From Rossellomorea aquimaris (GTDB lineage: Bacteria; Bacillota; Bacilli; Bacillales; Fictibacillaceae): a stretch of 64,000 bases of DNA. The stretch is taken from positions 682,001 through 746,000 of the forward strand of contig JAIVLN010000001.1 of NCBI GenBank assembly GCA_020524245.1, written 5' to 3'. The position numbers were made by a program, and so were the translations under genes. Shown one piece after another: positions 51,795 to 60,941 of the stretch. Under the pieces are notes generated by a model. That model did not search any database, had not been told where the DNA came from, and saw only the letters and a program-made list of their open reading frames with translations. Each line of letters starts with the position of its first letter. The first letter of the stretch is position 1.

Positions 51795-51840
51795 GATTGA
51801 GCCTCCTACTAATTGATGTTTTTCATATGCTTATTTCACC

Positions 51841-52923
51841 TTACTTATCCGTTGGAAGGTCCCTCCCTTTCCAGGTCACACTCTTTTTCATGAATGTGAA
51901 GAAAAGAGAACGGATGAAAACGATGAAAAAGAAGATAAATGGGATGGGATAAAAGAGAGCGGTGTACCATCGGAATGAGCCTACCTGACGCAGCATCCAA
52001 CCAATTTGAACAACGTAAGCAAGATAAAGCATGCTAAACCATAATGGGATCCCTATCTCTTCTGTACTCCATAATAACGAAGCATTCATAAACAAGGAGA
52101 AACCGCCAGCTACCCAGGCTATGACGGCTAATAATGAAGTGAGTGGCGTCGATCCAGCTCCTCTTGCAAAATGCTTACTCCAGCCACCGATCATCTGTGT
52201 AAAACCTTCCGGATACATTCTGACAGATATCACATCTTTACCAATCAATCCTCGTACGTTCATGCCCATTGAGCCGAACCGACGTGCCAATGAAAAGTTC
52301 TCGAGCACTTCCGAACGGATCGATTCATGTCCGCCTACCCGGAAATAGTCATCTCTTTCACAAACGAGACAGGGACCATATGCGCTCTCCTCTTTCGTCA
52401 AACTGAACGCAGCTACGACAACCAGGTTGAACAAGGCTGACAGCTGTTCATAAGGTTTATTGACTACATGATAAGGTTGAATCGTCATACATCCACCATT
52501 TTCACGATACGTATGTAAAATCTTCTTCAACCCATTCTTGGACACACTTATATCTGCATCAAGGAACACAAATACATCGCTGCTTGCCATATTCGCACCA
52601 TTCCAACACGCCCATGGTTTGCCGAACCAACCTGCTGGCAACTTCGGTGCACGGACCACTTTTGCGCCTGCGTCTCTTGCCACCTCAGAAGTCCGGTCAT
52701 CTGAATCATCATCCACCACTATGACTTCAACGTTCTTTAAATCCTGTTCCTTCAGAGATTCAAGTAACGTGGTGATGTTTCTCTCCTCATTCCGTGCTGG
52801 AATAATGATAGAAACGGAGATCCCATGGATTTCTGAATGAGTTGAATGATGGAGAAATGGCAGCCGACGGAACAGTAGGAATCCAATCGGCCAGAGTAAT
52901 GTGAATATCAATAGTTCGACCAT
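51841..52923 (-). CDS. Glycosyltransferase family 2, carotenoid type (CrtQ-like)
   Basis: 360 aa membrane glycosyltransferase. An N-terminal helix, then SIIIPARNEERNITTLLESL, VVDDDSDDRTSEVA and FLDADISVSKNG (DxD), followed by three to four C-terminal helices. The carotenoid glycosyltransferase CrtQ of staphyloxanthin synthesis has this layout. It follows the aldehyde dehydrogenase gene by 24 bases in a two-gene unit divergent from the first crtN-like gene. Confidence 0.85.
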   Translation of the reverse strand: MVELLIFTLLWPIGFLLFRRLPFLHHSTHSEIHGISVSIIIPARNEERNITTLLESLKEQDLKNVEVIVVDDDSDDRTSEVARDAGAKVVRAPKLPAGWFGKPWACWNGANMASSDVFVFLDADISVSKNGLKKILHTYRENGGCMTIQPYHVVNKPYEQLSALFNLVVVAAFSLTKEESAYGPCLVCERDDYFRVGGHESIRSEVLENFSLARRFGSMGMNVRGLIGKDVISVRMYPEGFTQMIGGWSKHFARGAGSTPLTSLLAVIAWVAGGFSLFMNASLLWSTEEIGIPLWFSMLYLAYVVQIGWMLRQVGSFRWYTALFYPIPFIFFFIVFIRSLFFTFMKKSVTWKGRDLPTDK

Positions 52924-52947
52924 TCGCTCCTGTCCCTTTCTTCCGCA

Positions 52948-54390
52948 TCACCCGTACAACTTTTTGATGAATTTCCTTAAGAACTTTGCATTCCGCTCTT
53001 TATATGGAAACCAGGCGATGTCGTTTTTCTTCTTTCCTTTGTTCACCATGATTGATTTCGTTTCACAAAATGTGTGCAATCCGTGCTCAGCATGGTACCT
53101 GCCACGACCACTCTTTTTCACCCCACCAAAAGGAAGGTTCATATTGCTGATGTTTCTTACTACGCCATTCACATATCCGTTTCCTGTCTCGAGACGCTCG
53201 AGAATTTGCTGTCCACGATCGAGATTCTGTGTAAACACGCTAGCATTCAACCCGAATTCTGAGTCATTGGACAGTTCAATCGCCTCCTCGTCATTTTCAA
53301 ATGGCATCACAGTCATGACTGGTCCGAACACCTCGGTATGCAAGATGTCCATTTCGTGTGTCACATTCGTCAAGATGGTCGGTGGATAATGCGGATAATG
53401 ACTCTCTTCACTCGTCTCTCCGAGTGCAAGTTTGGCACCCTGCTGGACGGCTTCATCCACTTGCCTTTTCACTTCCTGCCATCCATCTTCCGTTGTCAAA
53501 CGACCATAATCCTTCGTCGTCAGTTCTTCCGTGAGCGATATGACTTTTTCAAGGAAAAGGTCGTACACATCTTTGTGGACGTATACCCTTTCGATACTGA
53601 CGCAAACTTGTCCACTATGGAAGAACGCTCCCCATACAGCCGCACGGGCTGCCCGGTCCAGCTCTGCATCTTCACACACAATCATCGGGTCTTTTCCACT
53701 CAGTTCTAAGTCGCAAGGGATCATCGATTCTGAGGCCATCCGGTTCACAATCTTCCCCGTCTTCAATCCTCCTGTGAAAAAGATCTTGTCAGGTCCCGCT
53801 TTAACGATCGCTTCTCCCACATCCGCTTCTCCTTGAACGACTTGTACAACCCCCTGAGGAAATCCTGCTGCTTGGAATGAGGAGGCTATTTTTTCATTGA
53901 TTGCTGGTACATTCTCAGACGGTTTCAATAGGACTGTGTTCCCTGCAATCAAGGCACTAATGACGGGAAGTAGAGATAACTGAATCGGAAAATTCCAGGG
54001 TGAATACACTGCCACGACACCCATTGGTTCGTAACATACATACGACTTCTCTCCCCAGAACGTGAGCGGTGTTTTCACCCGCCGCTTTTTCAACAGATTC
54101 CCTGCTCTTTTCTCGTAATATTTCATTGCATCCAGCGTTACATATAACTCACTTGCTAATGTATCGGTTTCGCTCTTCCCTGTTTCTTCCCAAACCAGTC
54201 GGACCCATTCATCCAATTCTGAGGTGATCCGTTTTCTTAATGCTTTGATATGTACCAATCGGTCTTGCACAGAAAAGGCTGCCCATGGCTTTTGAGCTTC
54301 TCTCGCTTTCTGAAAAATCTTGTCGATGTTGTCGATGACCAGCAACCCCTTCTTCGTCTGAATTGTCTTAACTTTACAATTATTATACAT
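52948..54390 (-). CDS. Aldehyde dehydrogenase of carotenoid synthesis (AldH-like)
   Basis: About 480 aa. ALDH features: PWNFPIQLSLLPVISALIAG, the cofactor region FFTGGLKTGKIV, LELSGKDPMIV, and the catalytic Cys in FFHSGQVCVS. The C-terminal hydrophobic tail (KFLRKFIKKLYG) recalls membrane-associated ALDHs that oxidise carotenoid aldehydes to acids. The start is uncertain: the ATG at 54390 lies inside the CarH operator and has a distant ribosome site, while a downstream TTG or ATC near 54335 follows GAAGGGG. Divergent from the first crtN-like gene. Confidence 0.85.
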   Translation of the reverse strand: MYNNCKVKTIQTKKGLLVIDNIDKIFQKAREAQKPWAAFSVQDRLVHIKALRKRITSELDEWVRLVWEETGKSETDTLASELYVTLDAMKYYEKRAGNLLKKRRVKTPLTFWGEKSYVCYEPMGVVAVYSPWNFPIQLSLLPVISALIAGNTVLLKPSENVPAINEKIASSFQAAGFPQGVVQVVQGEADVGEAIVKAGPDKIFFTGGLKTGKIVNRMASESMIPCDLELSGKDPMIVCEDAELDRAARAAVWGAFFHSGQVCVSIERVYVHKDVYDLFLEKVISLTEELTTKDYGRLTTEDGWQEVKRQVDEAVQQGAKLALGETSEESHYPHYPPTILTNVTHEMDILHTEVFGPVMTVMPFENDEEAIELSNDSEFGLNASVFTQNLDRGQQILERLETGNGYVNGVVRNISNMNLPFGGVKKSGRGRYHAEHGLHTFCETKSIMVNKGKKKNDIAWFPYKERNAKFLRKFIKKLYG

Positions 54391-54400
54391 CAAGTATACA
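54373..54400. promoter_or_regulatory. Predicted CarH operator 1 with overlapping crt promoter
   Basis: TTTACA (54373), TATACA (54384) and TATACA (54395) are spaced exactly 11 bases apart. On the plus strand the first and third can serve as -35 and -10 (16 bases between). Thermus CarH binds 11-bp direct repeats over its promoter in the same way, so repression in the dark is expected for the genes on one or both sides. Confidence 0.75.
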
Positions 54401-54509
54401 ATTTCCTTAAAATGAGTGGCTTACCATGAATTAGGGTATAGGTGAGTACGGGGGTTTTCAATGTTTCCAATTGTCCCAATCAACCGTACCTAACAAAGGA
54501 GGACTGGAT

Positions 54510-55991
54510 TTGGCAAAAAAAGCAGTAATTATTGGTGGAGGTCTTGGCGGTTTGTCAGCAGCGATTCGTTTAAAGGCAGATGGATATGACGTCGAAGTAT
54601 TTGAGAAGAATGAACGTGTCGGAGGTAAGCTGAATCAACGAGCTGGTAACGGGTTCACCTTTGACACAGGCCCTTCGATCTTGACGATGCCATGGGTGCT
54701 TGAACAATTGTTTGAAAGTGCAGGTCGAAACCTGAGCGATTATGTGAAATTGAAGAAGCTCGATCCACAATGGCGGACGTTTTTTGAAGATGGTGTGACC
54801 ATTGATGTATCTGCAGACTTATCATCCTGGCTTGCTGAAATCAAACAAAAAACGAACACAGAAGCCTCCGATTTCTTGGAATACCTTCAATATTGTACGA
54901 AAATGTACGAGCTCAGCATGAAAAGCTTCTACGGGAAAAGCCTATCCGGTTTGAGTGATCTTAGAAAGCTCCATAGTTTCAAAGATTTATTACAGATGGA
55001 TCCTATGAAGTCCATGCATGAGAAAACTCGGTCATACATAAAAGATCCCCACTTACAGCAGTTGCTCGACTTTTTCATCATGTATATCGGTTCTTCCCCT
55101 TATCATGCGCCTGCAGTTCTCTCTCAACTCGTCCATGTCCAACTCGGATTAGGCATCTATTATGTAGAAGGCGGTATGTACCAAATTGCAAATGCGATGG
55201 TAAGGCTGTTGGATGAATTGGAAGTTCCGATCCATACGAATTCGAAGATTGCCGACATCACATATAAGCGTAAGAAAGCAACCGGTATCCGTCTCGAAAA
55301 CGGAGAGGAAATCCCGGCAGACATCGTCGTCTCCAATCTAGAAGCGATTCCAGCGCATCGTTCACTTCTTTCCCACCACAAGAAATCGAACAAAGAATTG
55401 AAGGAACTCAACAAGTACGAACCGACCGTTTCTGGTCTGGTCATGCTCCTTGGAATCGATAAACAATACGATCAGCTGTTGCACCATAATTTCTTCTTTT
55501 CTAAAAATCCTGAAAAGGAGTTCAGACAAATCTTCGATGAGAAAGTACCGGCAGATGATCCGACAATCTACATCGGTGTATCATCCAAATCTGATACCAG
55601 CCAAGCACCAGAAGGCAAGGATAACTTATTCATCCTGACCCACGTTCCACCTTTAAAAGAAGGAGAGAGTTGGGAAACCTTCCGTGACACTTATCGTCAA
55701 ACCGTATTACGAAAGCTTGAGAGAATGGGACTGGAAGATATCGAAAACCATATTGAGTTCCAATATGAATTCATCCCTGATGACTTGGAGAGGTTGTATG
55801 GTTCAAATGGAGGTTCGATTTATGGTGTAGTAACGGACCGCAAAATGAACGGTGGATTCAAGGTACCGGCACGAAGCAACATGCTCAAAAACCTCTATTT
55901 CGTCGGAGGAAGTACACACCCTGGCGGAGGTGTTCCTATGGTGACGCTGTCTGGTCAATTGACAGCTGATCTAATTCTTGAGGACGCTTAA
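54510..55991 (+). CDS. CrtI/CrtN-family carotenoid desaturase or oxidase (A)
   Basis: 494 aa from a TTG at 54510 with AAAGGAGG seven bases upstream. FAD motif VIIGGGLGGLSAAIRL, then RVGGKLNQRAGNGFTFDTGPSI, and the C-terminal FVGGSTHPGGGVPMV. The family includes diapophytoene desaturase (CrtN) and the terminal-methyl oxidases CrtP/CrtNb. The position beside an aldehyde dehydrogenase and glycosyltransferase favours an oxidase role here, but sequence alone does not settle it. The 3' end overlaps carH, on the other strand, by 21 bases. Confidence 0.82.
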   Translation: MAKKAVIIGGGLGGLSAAIRLKADGYDVEVFEKNERVGGKLNQRAGNGFTFDTGPSILTMPWVLEQLFESAGRNLSDYVKLKKLDPQWRTFFEDGVTIDVSADLSSWLAEIKQKTNTEASDFLEYLQYCTKMYELSMKSFYGKSLSGLSDLRKLHSFKDLLQMDPMKSMHEKTRSYIKDPHLQQLLDFFIMYIGSSPYHAPAVLSQLVHVQLGLGIYYVEGGMYQIANAMVRLLDELEVPIHTNSKIADITYKRKKATGIRLENGEEIPADIVVSNLEAIPAHRSLLSHHKKSNKELKELNKYEPTVSGLVMLLGIDKQYDQLLHHNFFFSKNPEKEFRQIFDEKVPADDPTIYIGVSSKSDTSQAPEGKDNLFILTHVPPLKEGESWETFRDTYRQTVLRKLERMGLEDIENHIEFQYEFIPDDLERLYGSNGGSIYGVVTDRKMNGGFKVPARSNMLKNLYFVGGSTHPGGGVPMVTLSGQLTADLILEDA

Positions 55992-56888
55992 TTGACCAAA
56001 CCACGTTTCCCAATCGGCAGGCTGATCCTTCAGATAAAAATGTTGCAAAACTTCGTCATCTGAAGGTACACCTTGACCACCAAGGACGATTTTCAAGCCC
56101 GGAAACTGCTCTTTTAAAAGAAGGATCAGTTCTCTTAACGCTTCAGCATTTTCAGAGCGTGTCATTGAAAAGAAGACAATACGGATATCATTTTCGACAA
56201 TGATCTTCTCTAAACCATGTGTCGGTGTGTTAGCCCCGAGGTAAATGACACCGACACCTTTTCTTTTTAAGAATAAGGAGAATAATAACAAACCGATCTC
56301 ATGGTTTTCTCCTGGTGGGCATAGGGCCAGTGCATTGGGTAGATTCGGATTCATCGAAAAGACTTTGAAAAATTGATATAGCCGTTGCCGGAACAAATGA
56401 CTGGCGAAATGTTCTTGAGCGACACTGATCGTTCCTTCCTCCCATTCATCTCCGATTCGATGCATCAATGGAGTAAGGACATGATGGAATAATTCGTCAA
56501 AAGGATACATGGAGAAACCCGTTTCAAGAAGTTGATCAGCCCTCTCCACATCAAAGGAATCAATTGCGTCATGCAACTTTTCAGCTAACTCGCTCAAGGG
56601 AGGAATGCTGTCATTGTTATTGACAGTTCTTATACCATTATTCTGTTTAAACGCAGGAAACTGTTCTTGTTTACGTTGTTTCAGTTGTTTCGCTGCTTGA
56701 CTGATCGACAAACCTTCTTCCTCAACCTGGTGTTTCAACCATTTCAAATCGGCGACATCCTCATCTGTATAAAGACGGAATCCTGCATCCGTCCTTTTAG
56801 GTTCTATCACACCGTAACGCCTTTCCCATGCGCGAATTGTAACAGGTTCTATTCCTGTTTTCCTGGAAGCGACCTTAATACTATACAT
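55971..56888 (-). CDS. carH: CarH/LitR adenosylcobalamin photoreceptor repressor
   Basis: 305 aa from ATG 56888 (weak ribosome site). MerR-type helix-turn-helix at residues 1-70 (IEPVTIRAWERRYGVIEPKR), then the cobalamin-binding helical bundle with the W-x9-EH motif (WEEGTISVAQEH), and a Rossmann domain with the axial ligand in GENHEIG. These are the residues that bind adenosylcobalamin and confer light sensing. In the dark the tetramer represses carotenoid genes, and light breaks it. B. megaterium LitR works this way. It lies between two crt units and convergent with the first. Confidence 0.92.
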   Translation of the reverse strand: MYSIKVASRKTGIEPVTIRAWERRYGVIEPKRTDAGFRLYTDEDVADLKWLKHQVEEEGLSISQAAKQLKQRKQEQFPAFKQNNGIRTVNNNDSIPPLSELAEKLHDAIDSFDVERADQLLETGFSMYPFDELFHHVLTPLMHRIGDEWEEGTISVAQEHFASHLFRQRLYQFFKVFSMNPNLPNALALCPPGENHEIGLLLFSLFLKRKGVGVIYLGANTPTHGLEKIIVENDIRIVFFSMTRSENAEALRELILLLKEQFPGLKIVLGGQGVPSDDEVLQHFYLKDQPADWETWFGQLSVLKN

Positions 56889-56955
56889 AAGCACACGCTC
56901 ATTTCTTTTTATAAGGATTTGTATAATAGGTTCCATTCATAGCTTAAATAGATTC

Positions 56956-56994
56956 TATACATTATTTAACCATATATTATACAAACATTAAACA
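56956..56994. promoter_or_regulatory. Predicted CarH operator 2 (upstream of carH)
   Basis: TATACA (56956), TAACCA (56967, weaker), TATACA (56978) and TAAACA (56989) keep the same 11-base step. They lie 68-106 bases before the carH start on the minus strand, where TATAAT (56976-56981) is a candidate -10, so autorepression is likely. Confidence 0.65.
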
Positions 56995-57019
56995 AACCTC
57001 AATTTAAAAGAGCAAATAG

Positions 57020-57048
57020 TTGTACAAACCTTATACAAAGATTATAAT
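57020..57048 (+). promoter_or_regulatory. Main crt operon promoter with CarH operator 3
   Basis: TTGTAC (57020-57025) and a perfect TATAAT (57043-57048) are 17 bases apart. Three elements, TGTACA (57021), TATACA (57032) and TATAAT (57043), again step by 11 bases, so the operator covers both promoter boxes. Transcription would start at about 57055, which rules out start codons upstream of that. Confidence 0.82.
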
Positions 57049-57076
57049 GCTATTAAATAGCAATGACAAAAAGGCG

Positions 57077-58624
57077 GTGAGGACCATCAAACAAAATAAG
57101 ATTCAGATTATAGGAGCAGGACCTGGAGGATTGGCTGCAGGCATGATTCTGTCGAGTAAGGGATATGACGTGACCATCTATGAAAAGCAACCGTTCATCG
57201 GAGGTCGCACTTCACGTCTTTCACTGGGAGATTACCAGTTTGATAGAGGGGCAACTTTCCTGATGATGCCTCATTTATGGGAAGAGTTGTTTGAATCCGT
57301 ACAAAGGAATTTTCATGATTATGTCACCCTAGAAAGACTCGATCCTTTATACGAGCTCCGGTTTGATGGAAAGACGTTTTCACCGTCGACTGATCAGTTA
57401 CGTACGAAGCAAGAGATCGAAAAACTCTTCCCAGGTAACGGTGACGGATATATCCGGTTTATGGAAAAAGAGGGTGAGAAGTTCGAGCATGTCATTAAGC
57501 TCCTGCAACGCCCTCTGTCTAAATGGACGGATCTTTTATCTAAGGATGTGTTCGCTGCGCTTCCAAAGATTCATGCAGCAGATACCGTAGCAGGTAGATT
57601 GGGACGATACTTTTCGGATGAAAAGCTGAAATGGGCTTTCTCGTTCCAATCCAAGTATCTCGGCATGTCTCCTTGGGAATGCCCAGGAACATTTACGATT
57701 CTATCTTATCTTGAACACCGTTATGGATTATGGCATCCGATTGGTGGAGTGCATCAAGTATGCGAAGCGATGGCAGAAGTCATACGAGAAAACGGCGGTA
57801 AGATTTATACGAATACAGGCGTCGAGCAGATCCTCATCGAAAAGCAACGAGCAAAAGGTGTCGTCCTCCAGGATGGTACAACCGTTTCTTCTGATGAAGT
57901 CGTCATCAATGCTGATTTTGCTTTTGCAGCATCCACACTCTTCCCAGAAGGAACTTTGAAGAAATATGCAAAAGCGAAGGTCGAGAAGAAAAAGTTCTCG
58001 TGTTCCGCTTTTATGATGTACGTAGGCTTAGATCGAAAAGTCGACATGCCGCATCACAGCATTCTTTTCGCGAAAGACTACCGTAGAAATGTGGATGAAA
58101 TGACGAAGCAGAAGGTCCTTTCAGAGGACCCATCCATTTATGTGCACAACCCGGGGAAGACCGATCCAACACTGGCGCCGGAGGGGAAGACGGCGCTATA
58201 CATATTGATGCCGGCCCCAAATTTATCTGCAGATATCCAATGGAACGAAGTGAAAAAAGAGGTACGAAATCAGATTCTTGCTCGTCTGAAGCAAGAACCT
58301 GAAATGGCAGACATCGAAGCGCATATTGAAGTGGAACAGATCCTTACGCCACAAGATTGGCAGGATGATATGTATGTATATAAAGGCGCCACCTTCAATC
58401 TTGCTCACTCCCTCGACCAGATGATGATGTTCCGACCTCACAATCAATTTGAAGAAGTGAAGAACTGTTGGCTTGTCGGCGGAGGGACCCATCCTGGCAG
58501 TGGTCTACCTACCATATTGGAGTCAGCTAAAATTACATCTGCACTATTGATGAAACAACACAGCTATACCCAGATGACCATGAGAACAGCAGCAGAGAAT
58601 ATTAAGGAGCACTCGACCTTATGA
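57077..58624 (+). CDS. CrtI/CrtN-family carotenoid desaturase (B)
   Basis: 515 aa if started at GTG 57077. FAD motif IQIIGAGPGGLAAGMIL, then FIGGRTSRLSLGDYQFDRGATF, and the C-terminal LVGGGTHPGSGLPTILESAKIT, which is closest of the set to typical CrtI desaturases. The ribosome site AAAAGGCGG is only a few bases from the GTG; an ATC at 57086 after GAGGACC is the alternative. An ATG at 57047 lies within the -10 box and cannot be the start. First gene of a seven-gene operon; the stop overlaps the next start by four bases. Confidence 0.85.
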   Translation: MRTIKQNKIQIIGAGPGGLAAGMILSSKGYDVTIYEKQPFIGGRTSRLSLGDYQFDRGATFLMMPHLWEELFESVQRNFHDYVTLERLDPLYELRFDGKTFSPSTDQLRTKQEIEKLFPGNGDGYIRFMEKEGEKFEHVIKLLQRPLSKWTDLLSKDVFAALPKIHAADTVAGRLGRYFSDEKLKWAFSFQSKYLGMSPWECPGTFTILSYLEHRYGLWHPIGGVHQVCEAMAEVIRENGGKIYTNTGVEQILIEKQRAKGVVLQDGTTVSSDEVVINADFAFAASTLFPEGTLKKYAKAKVEKKKFSCSAFMMYVGLDRKVDMPHHSILFAKDYRRNVDEMTKQKVLSEDPSIYVHNPGKTDPTLAPEGKTALYILMPAPNLSADIQWNEVKKEVRNQILARLKQEPEMADIEAHIEVEQILTPQDWQDDMYVYKGATFNLAHSLDQMMMFRPHNQFEEVKNCWLVGGGTHPGSGLPTILESAKITSALLMKQHSYTQMTMRTAAENIKEHSTL

Positions 58625-60078
58625 ATGTCGGTATAGTCGGTGGGGGAATCGGAGCTATGACGACAGCGCTGCTATTATCTAAAAAAGGTTTTGACATCAC
58701 CATTTATGAAAAAGAAGATCGTCTTGGGGGACGACTCGCCTTTGAAGAAGGCGCAAGACACAAAATCGATCGTGGACCTACCATCGTTTTGTTACCGGAT
58801 ATGCTCCTCGATGTGTTAGAGGAAGCTGGCATTGACCGCTCTATAATTGAGCTCCTACCCTGTTCACCGATGTACGATATTCATTACAACGATGGAACCA
58901 CCTTCAGAAAATGGCAGGACGTTTATAAACAGTACGAAGAGATCCGTAGAGTTTTCCCAGGTGAAGAAGAGAATTTTCCAAAGTATATGAAGAAAATGCA
59001 AGTCGCATATGACTTAGGAAAACCCGCTTTTTTAGAAAAGTCTTTCATCCGTAAACGAGACTTTTTTACGATGAAGAATCTGTTCACATTAAGTAGACTG
59101 AGTGCTTTCAAGAGCGTTAAAAGCTTGACCAGAAAATACTTCAAAGATGAACGATTGCAACACGCATTCTCATTGCAAACCTTATATATCGGGGGTGCAC
59201 CACACCAATCTCCAGGCATCTATTCACTGATTCCTTTTGCCGAACATGCCTTTGGAATCTGGTATTTGAAAGGAGGATACGCCTCCCTTGTTCCTATTCT
59301 GGAAAAAGAATTGCTAGAACGGGGTGTGACCATCCACAAGAATACGAGTGTTGAAAAACTCATTATTGATGATGGAATTTGTAAGGGTGTTCGTACAAAT
59401 AAGGAAACGGCAATGCATGACGTGATCATCTTCAACGGGGAAATTCCTCATTTGGAGAGCATGATGCAAACTGAACCGCCAGTCCAAAAGAAATCAAAAC
59501 AGTATATTTCTTCATCAGGTTGTGTGACTGTCTACTTAGGTACGAATAAACGATGGAATGGAACATCAGCTCACCAATTTTTCCTCTCAGAGGATTTCCA
59601 CTCGAACATGACCGACATTTTCGAGCATAACAAAATCCCTGCAGACCCCTCTTTCTATGTCTTCTCGCCGACTCAATTGGATGAAGGGGCCGCTCCACCT
59701 GGTGACAGTGTGTTCTATTTTCTCATTCCCGTCCCCTCCGCTGGAGCCATCAATTGGGAGCATGAAACGCAAAAATTAGTCGATCAGGTAATTGAGAAAG
59801 CTGAAAGTCTCAAGTTTACAGGATTACGAGACTCTATTACTTGGAAGAAAGTCAGAACACCCCATGAATCAAAGCAAGACGGTTTGTATGAAGGTGGGAG
59901 TTTCGGGCTTGCCCCGATTTTAAAACAATCTGGTGTGTATCGACCTCAGATGATTCCCTATCCGGTTGAAAATCTTTATGCCGTTGGAGCGTCCGTCCAT
60001 CCAGGCGGCGGCATCCCTATTGTCATGCAAGGCGCCCGACTTCTTGCAAACTATCTTTTAAAGGAGCTGAGTAGATGA
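58621..60078 (+). CDS. CrtI/CrtN-family carotenoid desaturase (C)
   Basis: 485 aa. FAD motif VGIVGGGIGAMTTALLL, RLGGRLAFEEGARHKIDRGPT, and the C-terminal AVGASVHPGGGIPIV (Val where relatives have Thr). It is coupled to gene B by ATGA and to the synthase gene downstream in the same manner. With four family members in the cluster, each probably handles a separate step: backbone desaturation, 3,4-desaturation, or end-group oxidation. Confidence 0.85.
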   Translation: MNVGIVGGGIGAMTTALLLSKKGFDITIYEKEDRLGGRLAFEEGARHKIDRGPTIVLLPDMLLDVLEEAGIDRSIIELLPCSPMYDIHYNDGTTFRKWQDVYKQYEEIRRVFPGEEENFPKYMKKMQVAYDLGKPAFLEKSFIRKRDFFTMKNLFTLSRLSAFKSVKSLTRKYFKDERLQHAFSLQTLYIGGAPHQSPGIYSLIPFAEHAFGIWYLKGGYASLVPILEKELLERGVTIHKNTSVEKLIIDDGICKGVRTNKETAMHDVIIFNGEIPHLESMMQTEPPVQKKSKQYISSSGCVTVYLGTNKRWNGTSAHQFFLSEDFHSNMTDIFEHNKIPADPSFYVFSPTQLDEGAAPPGDSVFYFLIPVPSAGAINWEHETQKLVDQVIEKAESLKFTGLRDSITWKKVRTPHESKQDGLYEGGSFGLAPILKQSGVYRPQMIPYPVENLYAVGASVHPGGGIPIVMQGARLLANYLLKELSR

Positions 60079-60941
60079 TGGAAGAGTTTAGCAGAGAATG
60101 TGAAGAAATGATTAGGAAGGGTTCCTCTACTTTTTACAATGCTTTCAATTTTCTTGAAAGCCCCAGGCGAGAAGCTGTCTTTGTCATCTATGCTTTTTGC
60201 AGATTGATCGATGACTCGGTGGATGAACCTGAAGAAGCCCCTTTTACATTGGAGGAATTGAGACATTCGTTCGACCACCTCGAGAATGCTTCAGGACATT
60301 TCATTTGGCCAGCTCTTCGCTGGTTGTTCTCTGAATTCCCGATTACGAAGCAACCCTTTTATAATCAGATGGATGGACAAGCCTACGACAACGTGAGGAC
60401 GAGCATTGAGACGTTTTATGAATTCGAGGCGTACTGCTACGATGTAGCAGGAACAGTAGGTGAGATGCTGTTACCCGTTCTACATGATAATCCGGACGAG
60501 AAAATCCGTACATCCGGCATCTATTTAGGTAAAGCGATGCAAATCGTGAACATCATCCGGGATGTCGGCGAGGATTTGAGGCTAGGCAAACGATACTTGC
60601 CCCTCGATCTGATGCAAAAGCATCGATATGAAGAATCACAGCTTCAAAAGCATGAAATTAATGAGAATTTCATCGCACTAGTTGAAGAATTACGTCAAAC
60701 CGCTTTCGACTGGTTCAAGAAAGGACTCGCCTACCTGAATGACTATCCATCAAGGAGTGCATTCTGTATTGAATTGGCATCGGTAGCTTATGGAGAAATC
60801 TTGGATGTAGTAGAGCGAAACCGGTATCAGGTATTCACCGAGCGAGCGATCGTATCGGATGAACGGAAACTGGAGATTTTCTTTCAATTGAATCAACGGT
60901 ATCAATTGAACAATCCTGAAGTGAGCAACGTGGTGTCTTGA
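60075..60941 (+). CDS. crtM: Squalene/phytoene synthase family, probable C30 carotenoid synthase (CrtM-like)
   Basis: 288 aa. The two Asp-rich motifs are intact: LIDDSVDE (about 45) and NIIRDVGEDL (about 166), with YCYDVAGTVGEML between. It joins two prenyl diphosphates head to head as the first committed step. Bacillaceae with this gene set make C30 products, so farnesyl diphosphate is the likely substrate, but C40 is not excluded by sequence. AAAGGAG is eight bases upstream. Confidence 0.9.
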   Translation: MMEEFSRECEEMIRKGSSTFYNAFNFLESPRREAVFVIYAFCRLIDDSVDEPEEAPFTLEELRHSFDHLENASGHFIWPALRWLFSEFPITKQPFYNQMDGQAYDNVRTSIETFYEFEAYCYDVAGTVGEMLLPVLHDNPDEKIRTSGIYLGKAMQIVNIIRDVGEDLRLGKRYLPLDLMQKHRYEESQLQKHEINENFIALVEELRQTAFDWFKKGLAYLNDYPSRSAFCIELASVAYGEILDVVERNRYQVFTERAIVSDERKLEIFFQLNQRYQLNNPEVSNVVS

